Counted from the stretch's first letter, positions 7,418 to 15,406 are shown. The stretch: 64,000 nt of DNA from Lentilactobacillus senioris DSM 24302 = JCM 17472 (GCF_001436555.1 NZ_AYZR01000008.1:207417-271416); one strand, 5' to 3'. Notes: a model not told the origin generated them from the sequence alone. Translations and numbers: made by a program.

Positions 7418-8960
7418 AATTATTTAATTGTTGAATTGCAGATATAATATTTTTTTTAGCAGTGAAACTTTGTAGTTGAGGTACGGATACTATTAAAGTA
7501 TCTCCAGGGCGAATGAGGCTATTACCGTTAGGAATTAGTTGTTTTTCTCCCCGTTGGATTTTTACAAGTAAACAATTTTTAGGCCAAGGAAGTTCTCTGA
7601 CATAAAATGGTTCTACTTGATGAGATTCAAAGACCGGAACTTGAATTTCGGTAGTATTACCAACATGACCAATATTGCTTGGTACTAATCGTTCTCGCAA
7701 CTCAGCATAAATAGGTTTACCATTTAATAGGTCATCAATTCCGTAAGCCACTAAACTTAAAACGGCTAACGGCATTAAATGTTCTAAGGAACCAACCATT
7801 TCAGTAACCAATAATATAGCGGTAAATGGAGCTTTACCAATAGCGGTAAAATAACCAGCCATAGAAATAATAATTAAATTATACACGTATTGAGGAGCAA
7901 GTAAGTGAAGTTGACTCATTCCCACTCCATAAATCGCACCAATGATAGCACCTAACGACAAGATAGGCAGAAAAATACCACCAGGTAATCCTGAACCGTA
8001 GGACAGCATTGAAAAAGCAAAACGTACTAGCAAAAGAATAACTAAGGTCGCTAAAGAGTAGTTAACAGTATTAAAACTTAAAATAATTCCATTACCGCCA
8101 CCCAACCACGTAGGGTGCCAAATTCCTAATGGAATTAGCGCAGCAAAAGGAATTAAACCCCACAACAATTTAGGAACCCAAGTGAATAACTTATAAAAAT
8201 CAGTTTGGTGGAGAAGTACCCATTGGTATATACGCCCTAAGACCCCAAGGAGTATTCCTAGCAGAATTAAATGCCAGTATTGAGAAATAGGAAGAGAATG
8301 TTGATAGTGTAAGCTTAATACAGGCTGCATTCCAAAAATATATAAGGAAACTAAATTAGCACTCACTGCACTAGCTAATGAGGTAATCCAGACTGGATAA
8401 GAAAAATTATGATAAACTTCTTCTAAGACAAACATGGTACCCGCAATTGGAGCATTGAAAGCTGCAGCTAACCCACCAGCAGCACCGGCAGCAATCATTA
8501 TCCGTCTGTCAGATCCGTGATTGTCTAAAAATTTAGCGGCTCCTTGTCCAACCGCAGCCCCTAATTGAATAGAAGGACCTTCGCGACCTAGTGCCAAACC
8601 AGGTCCAATTGCTAAAATACCACCAATGAGTTTTCGCCAAAGGACTGACCACCAATTGTAATTAAGTTCATCATCTAATTGAGCTTCAACTTGAGGGATT
8701 CCTGAGCCACTAATGTTTGGTTGCTGTTTGATTAAAAGACCAGCAACAATGGTGGCTGCTAGAATCCATATCAAAAGGGTGAGTAAAGATAACCAGTGCC
8801 CATGTTGAATGGATCTAAACAGTTGCTGTGATTGTTTAAGTGAAATTTCAATTCCGTATCTAAAAAGATCAGCAACTATTCCGGCAAAAAAACCAATGAG
8901 GAGTCCGTTGACTATGTAGCGAACTTTACCATAGTTAAAGTGAAAAGAATGTGTAGACAT
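7416..8960 (-). CDS. CLC-family chloride/proton transporter with C-terminal RCK-type domain (514 aa)
   Basis: An inner-membrane chloride transporter of about 10-11 helices that probably exchanges Cl- for H+. Selectivity motifs are present: GSGIP (85-89), GREGP (125-129) with gating E127, the proton-path Glu at 180/181 (FVLEE), GKAPFTA, and the central Tyr in GKPIYAEL. Keeping both glutamates argues for an antiporter rather than a channel, and GREGP rather than GREGT argues against a CLC-F fluoride exporter. Residues about 430-510 form a TrkA-C/RCK_C-like domain (KIQRGEKQLIPNG, RPGDTLIVSVP), which in other transporters binds a regulatory ligand. It is monocistronic. Acid tolerance is a plausible role in a lactic acid bacterium. 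Confidence 0.92.
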   Translation of the reverse strand: MSTHSFHFNYGKVRYIVNGLLIGFFAGIVADLFRYGIEISLKQSQQLFRSIQHGHWLSLLTLLIWILAATIVAGLLIKQQPNISGSGIPQVEAQLDDELNYNWWSVLWRKLIGGILAIGPGLALGREGPSIQLGAAVGQGAAKFLDNHGSDRRIMIAAGAAGGLAAAFNAPIAGTMFVLEEVYHNFSYPVWITSLASAVSANLVSLYIFGMQPVLSLHYQHSLPISQYWHLILLGILLGVLGRIYQWVLLHQTDFYKLFTWVPKLLWGLIPFAALIPLGIWHPTWLGGGNGIILSFNTVNYSLATLVILLLVRFAFSMLSYGSGLPGGIFLPILSLGAIIGAIYGVGMSQLHLLAPQYVYNLIIISMAGYFTAIGKAPFTAILLVTEMVGSLEHLMPLAVLSLVAYGIDDLLNGKPIYAELRERLVPSNIGHVGNTTEIQVPVFESHQVEPFYVRELPWPKNCLLVKIQRGEKQLIPNGNSLIRPGDTLIVSVPQLQSFTAKKNIISAIQQLNN

Positions 8961-9039
8961 GGCAACCGTCCTTAATTAAATTTGAACAATACAATTCATT
9001 ATAGTAGAAAATGCTAATGAAATACAAATGACGAAACAA

Positions 9040-9076
9040 AAAGCCAGGAAAACAGTAAAATTGTTTTCCTGGCTTT
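9040..9076 (-). terminator. Terminator downstream of tRNA-Glu
   Basis: AAAGCCAGGAAAAC (9040-9053) pairs with GTTTTCCTGGCTTT (9063-9076). On the minus strand it is followed by TTTTTGTTT, which suits the tRNA-Glu transcript coming from the right. Confidence 0.85.
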
Positions 9077-9081
9077 GATTA

Positions 9082-9155
9082 TCACCCGCACGGGGCTCGA
9101 ACCCGTAACTCCGCCTTGAGAGGGCGACGTCTTAAACCAGTTTGACCAGCGGGCA
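9082..9155 (-). tRNA. tRNA-Glu (anticodon CUC)
   Basis: The cloverleaf can be folded by eye: D-arm GTC/GAC with a 12-base loop, anticodon stem TCGCC/GGCGG with loop CTCTCAA (anticodon CTC), T-arm ACGGG-TTCGAGC-CCCGT, and acceptor TGCCCGC/GCGGGTG with discriminator A. The CCA end is not encoded. Two oddities: the first acceptor pair is U1-G72 instead of G-C, and the D-loop is longer than in the usual Gram-positive tRNA-Glu(UUC). The C34 anticodon reads only GAG, a minor codon in such an AT-rich genome, so this is an extra isoacceptor. It has its own promoter and terminator. Confidence 0.85.
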
Positions 9156-9176
9156 ATGCTTTCAAACTACTATAAT

Positions 9177-9206
9177 AGTTTAGCTGATTTGTTATCCTTT
9201 TGTCAA
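9177..9206 (-). promoter_or_regulatory. Promoter of tRNA-Glu
   Basis: On the minus strand a consensus TTGACA (plus 9201-9206), an 18-base spacer and TAAACT (plus 9177-9182) end 21 bases before the tRNA 5' end. Confidence 0.7.
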
Positions 9207-9234
9207 CGCTTTTTAATTTTTCCTATTAGAATTA

Positions 9235-9263
9235 TTGACAAAGCTATATTATTTAGCTAATAT
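9235..9263 (+). promoter_or_regulatory. Promoter of tRNA-Gln
   Basis: TTGACA (9235-9240), a 17-base spacer and TAATAT (9258-9263) lie 20 bases before the tRNA-Gln gene. It is back to back with the tRNA-Glu promoter. Confidence 0.8.
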
Positions 9264-9282
9264 TATTAGATGTAATATTCAT

Positions 9283-9355
9283 TGGGTATTCGCCAAATTG
9301 GTAAGGCAGCGGACTCTGAATCCGTAATTTACTGGTTCGAGCCCAGTATACCCAA
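9283..9355 (+). tRNA. tRNA-Gln (anticodon CUG)
   Basis: Acceptor TGGGTAT/ATACCCA pairs perfectly, with discriminator A9355. The anticodon stem GCGGA/TCCGT carries loop CTCTGAA (anticodon CTG at 9316-9318), and the T-arm is ACTGG-TTCGAGC-CCAGT. The CCA end is not encoded. The C34 anticodon reads CAG only, so like the neighbouring tRNA-Glu it is a minor isoacceptor that supplements a UUG species expected elsewhere. A strong terminator follows directly. Confidence 0.93.
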
Positions 9356-9368
9356 TAAGCGTATATCA

Positions 9369-9413
9369 GCCGTTCTTGTAAGCTTGTAAAAAGCTTATGA
9401 GGACGGTTTTTTT
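9369..9413 (+). terminator. Terminator of tRNA-Gln
   Basis: A long stem, CCGTTCTTGTAAGCTT with AAGCTTATGAGGACGG, ends at 9406 and is followed by seven Ts. Confidence 0.92.
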
Positions 9414-9415
9414 GT

Positions 9416-9458
9416 ATAAAAAAAGCATTTTAATACTGGATAATTCCAGTACTAAAAT
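9416..9458 (-). terminator. Terminator of the minus-strand secreted-protein transcript
   Basis: Plus-strand arms ATTTTAATACTGG (9427-9439) and CCAGTACTAAAAT (9446-9458) form a 13-bp stem. On the minus strand it is followed by GC and a T-run. It ends the transcript carrying the 142-aa secreted protein and the 21-codon ORF, and abuts the oppositely oriented tRNA-Gln terminator. Confidence 0.85.
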
Positions 9459-9465
9459 ACTAATT

Positions 9466-9485
9466 TATACATGTACAAATGTATA
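9466..9485. repeat. Perfect 7-bp inverted repeat
   Basis: TATACAT (9466-9472) and ATGTATA (9479-9485) are separated by six bases, GTACAA. It lies between the 21-codon ORF and the terminator. It could be an extra RNA hairpin or a binding site. Confidence 0.5.
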
Positions 9486-9510
9486 CAGATTGTTTGTAAT
9501 AAATTACTAC

Positions 9511-9576
9511 TTACTTTTCATCATCATTATTTAATAGCGCCAAAATTCCAATACATACAATCCAAAGTATTTGCAT
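9511..9576 (-). CDS. Tiny hydrophobic membrane peptide (21 aa)
   Basis: A 21-codon ORF on the minus strand starts with ATG at 9576 and ends with TAA. AGAAGG lies six bases upstream, a good ribosome site. Residues 1-15 (MQILWIVCIGILALL) form one short transmembrane helix, and the tail is acidic and polar (NNDDEK). It begins 17 bases after the stop of the 142-aa secreted protein and ahead of a shared terminator, so the two are probably cotranscribed. Architecture resembles small membrane toxins and membrane-modulator peptides, but no homology is recognised and I assign no function. It could be a chance ORF; the ribosome site, operon position and helix-plus-charged-tail design argue otherwise. 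Confidence 0.5.
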   Translation of the reverse strand: MQILWIVCIGILALLNNDDEK

Positions 9577-9593
9577 TTTTTACCTTCTAGTTT

Positions 9594-10022
9594 TTAGTAG
9601 TGATACCAATAGGCATATTTTCCGAACCTAGTATAAGGATCCATTGCAGATGCATAGCTTCTAAGTGCTACTCTATGCTTCTTAGTTTTAATCCGTTTAA
9701 AAGCATCTCCAAAAGTACTAAATTGAGTTTCAAATTTATAGTAACCATTTTTTAAATGCCCCATATATAGGCGTTGATATTTTTTACTTCTAGTTGGTTT
9801 AATTGTCCAATAAGTCTTACCTGATCCTGAATATTTATCGGTGATTGTATATTTTCCGATTATTTTGTAGTTATATTTGTGGGTGTAAGGATCTTTTGAA
9901 CGCCACTTACCACGAATGGAAGTGGGGATAGGCTTAGTTTTGGCTTGCGTTGCGGTTGGGGTAGCAATAATTCCGACCATGCCTAATGATAAAGCAACCG
10001 TTGCTATGAAAGTTTTCTTCAT
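9594..10022 (-). CDS. Small secreted basic protein of unknown function (142 aa)
   Basis: The start chosen is the ATG at 10022, giving MKKTFIATVALSLG; a longer reading from 10040 would translate the ribosome site GGAGGA itself. The signal peptide ends with ATQA followed by KTKP, near residue 28. The mature part, about 114 residues, is rich in Lys, Tyr, Arg and aromatic residues (SIRGKWRSKDPYTHKYNYKI) with no cysteine, no anchor and no known domain. The beta-strand-like alternation and the GKWRS opening recall small lactobacillar extracellular proteins. It shares a strand and probably a transcript with the 21-aa peptide downstream. A weak resemblance in composition to the secreted protein at 454-1260 is noted, but no clear homology is visible. 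Confidence 0.8.
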   Translation of the reverse strand: MKKTFIATVALSLGMVGIIATPTATQAKTKPIPTSIRGKWRSKDPYTHKYNYKIIGKYTITDKYSGSGKTYWTIKPTRSKKYQRLYMGHLKNGYYKFETQFSTFGDAFKRIKTKKHRVALRSYASAMDPYTRFGKYAYWYHY

Positions 10023-10202
10023 GGTAAAAACTTCCTCCAATACATAGATAGTTTATGTAGATATGATCCACACATGGAGCATATCATGGGATTATAAGCT
10101 TTTCAATATTAACTAATAACTTATTTAGCTAAAAGTTATAAACTATAAAACAATCTAAATTGTAATTGGACTAATTCAAAGTATGAATAAAAATCTTTAA
10201 AA

Positions 10203-10232
10203 TAAAAACACCTATTTGAAGGTGTTTTTTAT
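10203..10232. terminator. Bidirectional terminator
   Basis: AAAACACCT (10205-10213) pairs with AGGTGTTTT (10220-10228), with T/A runs on both sides. It directly follows the stop of the minus-strand 109-aa gene, whose transcript it most likely ends. Confidence 0.8.
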
Positions 10233-10561
10233 TATTCAAATGACAATTCCACCATATACTTATTGGAATCTTGTAAATGGCCTGTGGTGACCCATAGTTC
10301 ATCGTAACTTTGATCGTTTTGTTTAGTAAAGTCGTAAAAGTAATCTAATAAATTACTATTGGTGCTAATAAACTCTGGAGACATTCTAGTAACAACAATT
10401 TCGTGATCTGGAAAGTACATTTGAGCATTACCAACCGCTACTGTGTCGTCGATAAACATTCGGACGGCGTTGGTATACTCGGTAGCTGAAATAATTATGC
10501 TTTTAGGATGGCTCTTTATATAGGTAAGAACTTGAAAAATCGAGTCCGAATTACTTAGCAT
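10232..10561 (-). CDS. Unknown cytoplasmic protein (109 aa)
   Basis: No family is recognised. The protein is acidic, without signal peptide or membrane segment, and contains no cysteine. It alternates hydrophobic strands and helices (IFQVLTYIKSHPKSIIISA, MYFPDHEIVVTRM, YDELWVTTGH), suggesting one small alpha/beta domain. The ATG is supported by GGAGGA six to seven bases upstream. It is monocistronic and diverges from the ABC exporter operon at 10765, with about 200 bases between them. Divergence from a drug-type exporter would suit a regulator, but no DNA-binding helix-turn-helix is apparent, so that is not claimed. Confidence 0.7.
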   Translation of the reverse strand: MLSNSDSIFQVLTYIKSHPKSIIISATEYTNAVRMFIDDTVAVGNAQMYFPDHEIVVTRMSPEFISTNSNLLDYFYDFTKQNDQSYDELWVTTGHLQDSNKYMVELSFE

Positions 10562-10680
10562 TTGTGTCCTCCGCTGTTAGTATTCTCATGTCTATTTTAA
10601 CAAAAATAATGGAGAAAAGTTAGAAAACAATTTACTGCAAGACAAATTACTCTGGATTTAAAATTCTCAGCAGAGAACTC

Positions 10681-10709
10681 TTTAATTTAAAAAATAAGAA
10701 GCGTATAAT
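10681..10709 (+). promoter_or_regulatory. Candidate promoter of the ABC exporter operon
   Basis: A consensus TATAAT at 10704-10709 has a weak -35 (TTTAAT, 10681-10686) at 17 bases. A small TTCTC/GAGAA hairpin lies just upstream (about 10661-10677). The leader to the TTG start is about 50 bases. Confidence 0.45.
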
Positions 10710-10764
10710 GGCTTAATGCTCTATTTTCTAATTAAAAACTCTGAAAGTATTTGGGGGTAACATA

Positions 10765-12510
10765 TTGTTTAAATTAGCAAAATCACGACTGAACTGGTGG
10801 GCCGTTTCTGGGGCCGTCGTGTTCATGATTTTACAGGTTGCTTGTGACCTGTACTTACCAACTGTAACGTCCAATATTGTTGATAAAGGGATTTCCCTTA
10901 ACAATATTGGCTACATTTGGAACGAAGGATTTCGAATGATCTTCGTCTCATTTTTAGGATTATTAGCAGCAGCTGGCAATATTTATTTTGCAGCTACTCA
11001 ATCTATGAAAATGGGACGCAATATTCGAAATGACTTGTTTAAAAAGGTAATGAACTTTTCTGACGAAGATATGGATAAATTCGGAGAAGCTTCATTAGAT
11101 ACTCGAACTACTAATGACGTTGTCCAAATTCAAAACGTGATGGTTCAGATTTTAAGAATGATGTTGATGGCGCCCATCATGTTAGTGGGAGCTGGGGTGA
11201 TGGCCTATGTGAAAAGTCCACGCCTAACTACCATTTTTTTGATTTCTTTACCATTATTAGCAGTTCTAGTAGGGGCCATCATGTTTTTTGCGGTACCGTT
11301 GTTTAAGAGTTTGCAAAAAAAGACTGACCGTATTAATTTGATTTTCCGAGAAGGATTAACTGGGGTTAGGGTTATTCGTTCCTTTAACCAAGATCAATTT
11401 GAACAGGATCGTTTTGATTCTGCCAACAAGGACTTTGCCCAAACTGGGATGAAGGTTTTTACGATTGTGTCCTTTGTAATGCCAGTGATGACATTGATTT
11501 TGAGCTTAACCAACGCTGGTATCATTTGGTATGGTGGAAAATTGATTTCAGTTCAAGCTTTAGAAGTTGGAAACTTAATTTCATTTATGACTTATTCAGC
11601 TCAAATTTTAATTAGCTTTATGATGCTCTCAATGATTTTTGTCTTTATTCCTAGAGCTTCAGCTTCAGCAGCCCGGATTAATGAAGTGTTGGATGTTAAG
11701 GATTCTATTCAAGACCCAAGTAATCCGGTCCCTATTCAAGAAATTAGTAAGGAAAACTCACTTGCATTTGATCACGTGAACTTCCGCTATACTAATGCTG
11801 AGCAATTAGCCTTAACCGATATTAATTTTAGTGCTAAGGCTGGTCAAACGGTGGCGATTATCGGGGGTACGGGTTCTGGTAAATCTACCTTGGTTAACTT
11901 AATTCCACGTCTATTTGATCCTGAAAGTGGTCAAATTTTGATTAACGGTACGGCTAACAACCAAATGACTCAACATACGTTACATTCTTTAATTTCAATT
12001 ACTCAGCAAAAAGCAGTATTGTTCTCTGGCACCGTTCGAGAAAACATGAAATTTGGAAAGCCTGATGCTACTGATGATGAAATTTGGCATGCTTTAACTA
12101 TTGCCCAAGCTGCTGATTTTATTACGGATGATAAGGGCGGCCTAGATTATATGGTAGAGCAAGATGGAGCTAACTTCTCTGGTGGTCAGAAACAACGTTT
12201 AGTCATTGCTAGAACTATCTTAAAAAAGGCTGCGGTTTATATTTTTGATGATTCGTTTTCAGCTTTGGATTTTAAGACTGATGCCGAGTTACGAACTAGT
12301 TTGAAGCAAGATAAGCAAATTCAAAATGCTGTTAGTGTAATTGTAGCCCAACGAATTTCTACTGTTGCCAGTGCTGATTTAATCCTGGTAATTGATGAAG
12401 GAAAAGTTGTGGGCCAAGGGACTCATGATGAACTAGTTAAGTCTAATAAAGTTTATCAAGATATCTTGAACTCCCAAATTAAGCAGGAGGTGACTTCTGA
12501 TGCGGAATAG
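10765..12510 (+). CDS. ABC exporter half-transporter with degenerate ATPase site (581 aa)
   Basis: First subunit of a type IV heterodimeric multidrug-type ABC exporter of the LmrCD/BmrCD class. Six transmembrane helices occupy about residues 12-300. The nucleotide-binding domain has Walker A GGTGSGKST (367-375), signature FSGGQ (471-475), and Walker B VYIFDD, in which D496 replaces the catalytic Glu. That replacement is the hallmark of the non-catalytic site in these heterodimers. Translation starts at TTG, preceded by GGGGG at a suitable distance; no in-frame ATG is better. The last 11 bases overlap the partner gene. Substrates are likely amphiphilic drugs or lipids but are not readable from sequence. 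Confidence 0.9.
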   Translation: MFKLAKSRLNWWAVSGAVVFMILQVACDLYLPTVTSNIVDKGISLNNIGYIWNEGFRMIFVSFLGLLAAAGNIYFAATQSMKMGRNIRNDLFKKVMNFSDEDMDKFGEASLDTRTTNDVVQIQNVMVQILRMMLMAPIMLVGAGVMAYVKSPRLTTIFLISLPLLAVLVGAIMFFAVPLFKSLQKKTDRINLIFREGLTGVRVIRSFNQDQFEQDRFDSANKDFAQTGMKVFTIVSFVMPVMTLILSLTNAGIIWYGGKLISVQALEVGNLISFMTYSAQILISFMMLSMIFVFIPRASASAARINEVLDVKDSIQDPSNPVPIQEISKENSLAFDHVNFRYTNAEQLALTDINFSAKAGQTVAIIGGTGSGKSTLVNLIPRLFDPESGQILINGTANNQMTQHTLHSLISITQQKAVLFSGTVRENMKFGKPDATDDEIWHALTIAQAADFITDDKGGLDYMVEQDGANFSGGQKQRLVIARTILKKAAVYIFDDSFSALDFKTDAELRTSLKQDKQIQNAVSVIVAQRISTVASADLILVIDEGKVVGQGTHDELVKSNKVYQDILNSQIKQEVTSDAE

Positions 12511-14326
12511 TAAAGCCATTCGTAAACCCAACAATTTTTGGCAATCTACTGGTCGGTTAATCGGTTATACTAAGCGGTGGATGCCGGGGATTATTTTAGC
12601 CATTGTGATGGCCATTTTAGCCGTTTATCTTCAGATTGTAACTCCTAAAATTTTAGGAAAAGCTACCACTCAAATTTACACCGGAGTGATGGCTGGGACC
12701 GCTCAATTAAAAGCGGGATTGGGAATTACCCATTTACCAATCAATTTCACCAAAATTCTTCATATTATTAGTGAAGTAATTATTCTCTATATACTAGCTG
12801 GTTTAGCACAATTAGTTCAACAAATTGTGATGTCTAGAATTTCTCAAAGTATTGTTTACCAAATGAGAAAAGACATGAAAGCTAAAATGGAACGGTTGCC
12901 AATTTCATTTTACGATCAAAATTCTAACGGGGATATCATGTCCCGAGCAGTTAATGATATGGATAACATCAACACTATGTTGCAGTCCAGTTTAACTCAA
13001 TTAATTACTAGTTTCTTTATGTTCTTTGGGGTGTTATACATGATGCTCACGATTAGTTGGCAATTAACACTGGTTGCTTTAGCAACTGTGCCAGTGAGCG
13101 GAATTATTGTTGGCATTGTGGCTCCTAAATCTCAAAAATTCTTTGGTACTCAACAAAAAGAATTAGGGAATTTAAACGGCATGACCGAAGAAAATTACTC
13201 TGGTCATAACATTATTAAGACATTTAACCGTGAAGAAACTACTATTGATGATTTTGAGAAACAAAATGAAAAGTACTACCAAGCTTCTTGGAAAGCTCAA
13301 TTTGTATCTAGCTTTTTGTTCCCATTAATGAACTTAGTGAAAAACTTAGATTACGTATTTGTAGCGGTAATTGGTGGGATTCAAGTTACCCGCGGTCAAG
13401 TTACTTTAGGTAATATCCAAGCCTTCTTACAATACACGAATATGTTGTCACAACCAATTACTCAATTGGCTAGTTTGTCTAACACTATTCAATCTACGAT
13501 CGCTTCTGCAGAACGAATTTTTGCTATTTTGGATGAACCTGAAATGACAGATGAACCAATAGACGTTCCTGTAGATAATGCTGATCACAGTATGATCAAT
13601 TTTGAAAACGTAGACTTTTCTTACGTACCAGAGAAACCTTTAATTCAAAACTTTAATCTGCGAGTTAATCCGGGTGAAATGGTAGCCATCGTTGGACCAA
13701 CCGGAGCCGGAAAAACTACTATCATTAACTTGTTAGAGCGTTTTTATGATATTAAATCTGGATCTATCAAGATGAAGGGTAAAGATACTCGCGAAGAAAG
13801 CCGCTCAGAATTGCGGTCACACATGGCAATGGTCTTACAAGACACCTGGCTCTTTACAGGTACTATTTATGATAATATCAAGTATGGTAATGAAAATGCT
13901 ACGGAAGAAGAAGTATATGCGGCAGCTCGTTCAGCTCATGCAGATACTTTTATTCGCGAATTGCCTAATGGTTATCAAACTGTATTGAACGAAAATGCTA
14001 GCAATATTTCTCAAGGCCAACGCCAGTTGTTGACGATTGCCAGGGCGTTCTTGGCTAACCCAGAAATTCTAATTTTGGATGAAGCCACTTCTTCAGTTGA
14101 TACAAGAACTGAAAAAATGATTCAAGATGCAATGGATAGTTTGTCAGCCGGACGGACTAGTTTTGTGGTAGCTCACCGACTTTCAACAATTCAAAATGCA
14201 GAAAATATTGTGGTGATGAACCATGGTCAAATTATTGAAACAGGTAATCACGATGTTTTAATGAAACAAAATGGTTTCTATGCAGATCTATATAATTCTC
14301 AATTTATTGGTAACGATTTAGCATAA
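12500..14326 (+). CDS. ABC exporter half-transporter, catalytic partner (608 aa)
   Basis: Second subunit of the heterodimeric exporter. The transmembrane domain (about 25-330) carries an extra periplasm-side loop near residues 55-85. The nucleotide-binding domain has Walker A GPTGAGKTT, a diverged signature ISQGQ in place of LSGGQ, and Walker B LILDEATSS with the catalytic Glu intact. Thus the competent ATP site is built from this subunit's Walker B and the partner's FSGGQ, while the degenerate site pairs ISQGQ with Asp. The ribosome site AGGAGG lies inside the end of the upstream gene, and the 11-base overlap indicates coupled synthesis. A terminator follows within 20 bases. Confidence 0.92.
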   Translation: MRNSKAIRKPNNFWQSTGRLIGYTKRWMPGIILAIVMAILAVYLQIVTPKILGKATTQIYTGVMAGTAQLKAGLGITHLPINFTKILHIISEVIILYILAGLAQLVQQIVMSRISQSIVYQMRKDMKAKMERLPISFYDQNSNGDIMSRAVNDMDNINTMLQSSLTQLITSFFMFFGVLYMMLTISWQLTLVALATVPVSGIIVGIVAPKSQKFFGTQQKELGNLNGMTEENYSGHNIIKTFNREETTIDDFEKQNEKYYQASWKAQFVSSFLFPLMNLVKNLDYVFVAVIGGIQVTRGQVTLGNIQAFLQYTNMLSQPITQLASLSNTIQSTIASAERIFAILDEPEMTDEPIDVPVDNADHSMINFENVDFSYVPEKPLIQNFNLRVNPGEMVAIVGPTGAGKTTIINLLERFYDIKSGSIKMKGKDTREESRSELRSHMAMVLQDTWLFTGTIYDNIKYGNENATEEEVYAAARSAHADTFIRELPNGYQTVLNENASNISQGQRQLLTIARAFLANPEILILDEATSSVDTRTEKMIQDAMDSLSAGRTSFVVAHRLSTIQNAENIVVMNHGQIIETGNHDVLMKQNGFYADLYNSQFIGNDLA

Positions 14327-14329
14327 TTT

Positions 14330-14371
14330 AAATAACGAACAGCTTAATTTGGGCTGTTCGTTATTTTTTTG
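14330..14371 (+). terminator. Terminator of the ABC exporter operon
   Basis: AATAACGAACAGC pairs with GCTGTTCGTTATT across a 7-base loop and is followed by seven Ts. The T-run ends 10 bases before the ribosome site of the next gene. Confidence 0.92.
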
Positions 14372-14395
14372 TACAATGAAAAGGAGGTGATAAAA

Positions 14396-15406
14396 ATTAA
14401 TGAACAGGTGATAGATTATTTACAACAGTTAATTGACCAAAATATTATTCCGGGTGCTAGGGTAGCAATTATTAATGCAACCCAGGAGGAGGAATTTCAA
14501 TTGGGTAACCGAATAGCAATTCCCAAAAGAGAATCCTTTTCTCAGAAAGAAGCGTTATATGATGTGGCTTCTTTAACTAAGGTTATTGGAACTGTACCGC
14601 TAATTTTACAGTTGATCTCTCAACATCGATTACAGTTAACTGATTCAGTCAGTAAATTTTTACCTGAGTGGCAAAGTCCTCAAGTGACCGTTAGGCATTT
14701 GCTTACTCATACTAGTGATATAGTGGGATATATTCCCAACCGTAATTTTTTGTCAGCTGCTGAATTAACTGCTGGATTATTAGGATTACGGGCGGGGGAT
14801 AAATTAGGGCAGGTCGTTCATTATCAAGACGTTAATTTTATTTTGTTGGGATGGATTGCCGAGTCCTTGACGGGGCAAAGTATTCAAGCTGCAATTTCTG
14901 ACCGAATTTTGCGTCCGCTACATTTACCGAATGCGACGTTTGATCCAAATAGTAGTCCGTTAGACGTAATTCCTACTGAGTTAGATTCGCGCAGAGGATT
15001 GATTGTGGGACAGGTCCATGATCCTAAAACTGCGATTTTAGGTGAACACAGTGGAGCAGCAGGGTTATTTACTTCGCTGGCAGATTTAACTATTGTGGCC
15101 AAGTGGTTATTAGGTCAAACAAGTTATCCCCAGGTTGTACCTGATGAATTGATAACTGCATGTTTTGTTGATCAGACTCCTATGCATTCTAATAGTCGTT
15201 CGTTTGGTTGGGATTTGCGACAAGAAAGAACAGGAAATTACATTGTTCATACCGGATTTACCGGCCCCTTAATGGTAATTGATCGGGTAAATCAACGGGC
15301 TTTAATTTTATTAACGAATCGGGTAAATTTATTTTCTACCCGTCAAGAATATAAGCAGTATCGTGAACGGTTAACTCAAATTTTTATGCAAACAAAAAAA
15401 GACTGA
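14396..15406 (+). CDS. Serine beta-lactamase-fold hydrolase (class C/PBP4*-like), apparent ATT start (336 aa)
   Basis: A penicillin-binding-protein-like serine hydrolase or esterase. SxxK is SLTK in DVASLTKV (nucleophile Ser). The second motif reads YQD-VN, as in esterase-type members rather than strict YxN. The third is HTG in VHTGFTGPLM in place of KTG. There is no signal peptide, so it is probably cytoplasmic and not a resistance enzyme. The start is unusual: AAGGAGGTG (14381-14389) is followed, eight bases after AGGAGG, by in-frame ATT at 14396. The nearby ATG at 14400 is in another frame and meets a stop after three codons. The alternatives are GTG at 14408, too far from the ribosome site, or TTG at 14369 inside the terminator T-run. 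Confidence 0.85.
   Translation: MNEQVIDYLQQLIDQNIIPGARVAIINATQEEEFQLGNRIAIPKRESFSQKEALYDVASLTKVIGTVPLILQLISQHRLQLTDSVSKFLPEWQSPQVTVRHLLTHTSDIVGYIPNRNFLSAAELTAGLLGLRAGDKLGQVVHYQDVNFILLGWIAESLTGQSIQAAISDRILRPLHLPNATFDPNSSPLDVIPTELDSRRGLIVGQVHDPKTAILGEHSGAAGLFTSLADLTIVAKWLLGQTSYPQVVPDELITACFVDQTPMHSNSRSFGWDLRQERTGNYIVHTGFTGPLMVIDRVNQRALILLTNRVNLFSTRQEYKQYRERLTQIFMQTKKD

Noticed and set aside
14369-14395. TTG at 14369 as start of the serine hydrolase
   Set aside because: It lies in the terminator T-run and would translate through the obvious ribosome site.
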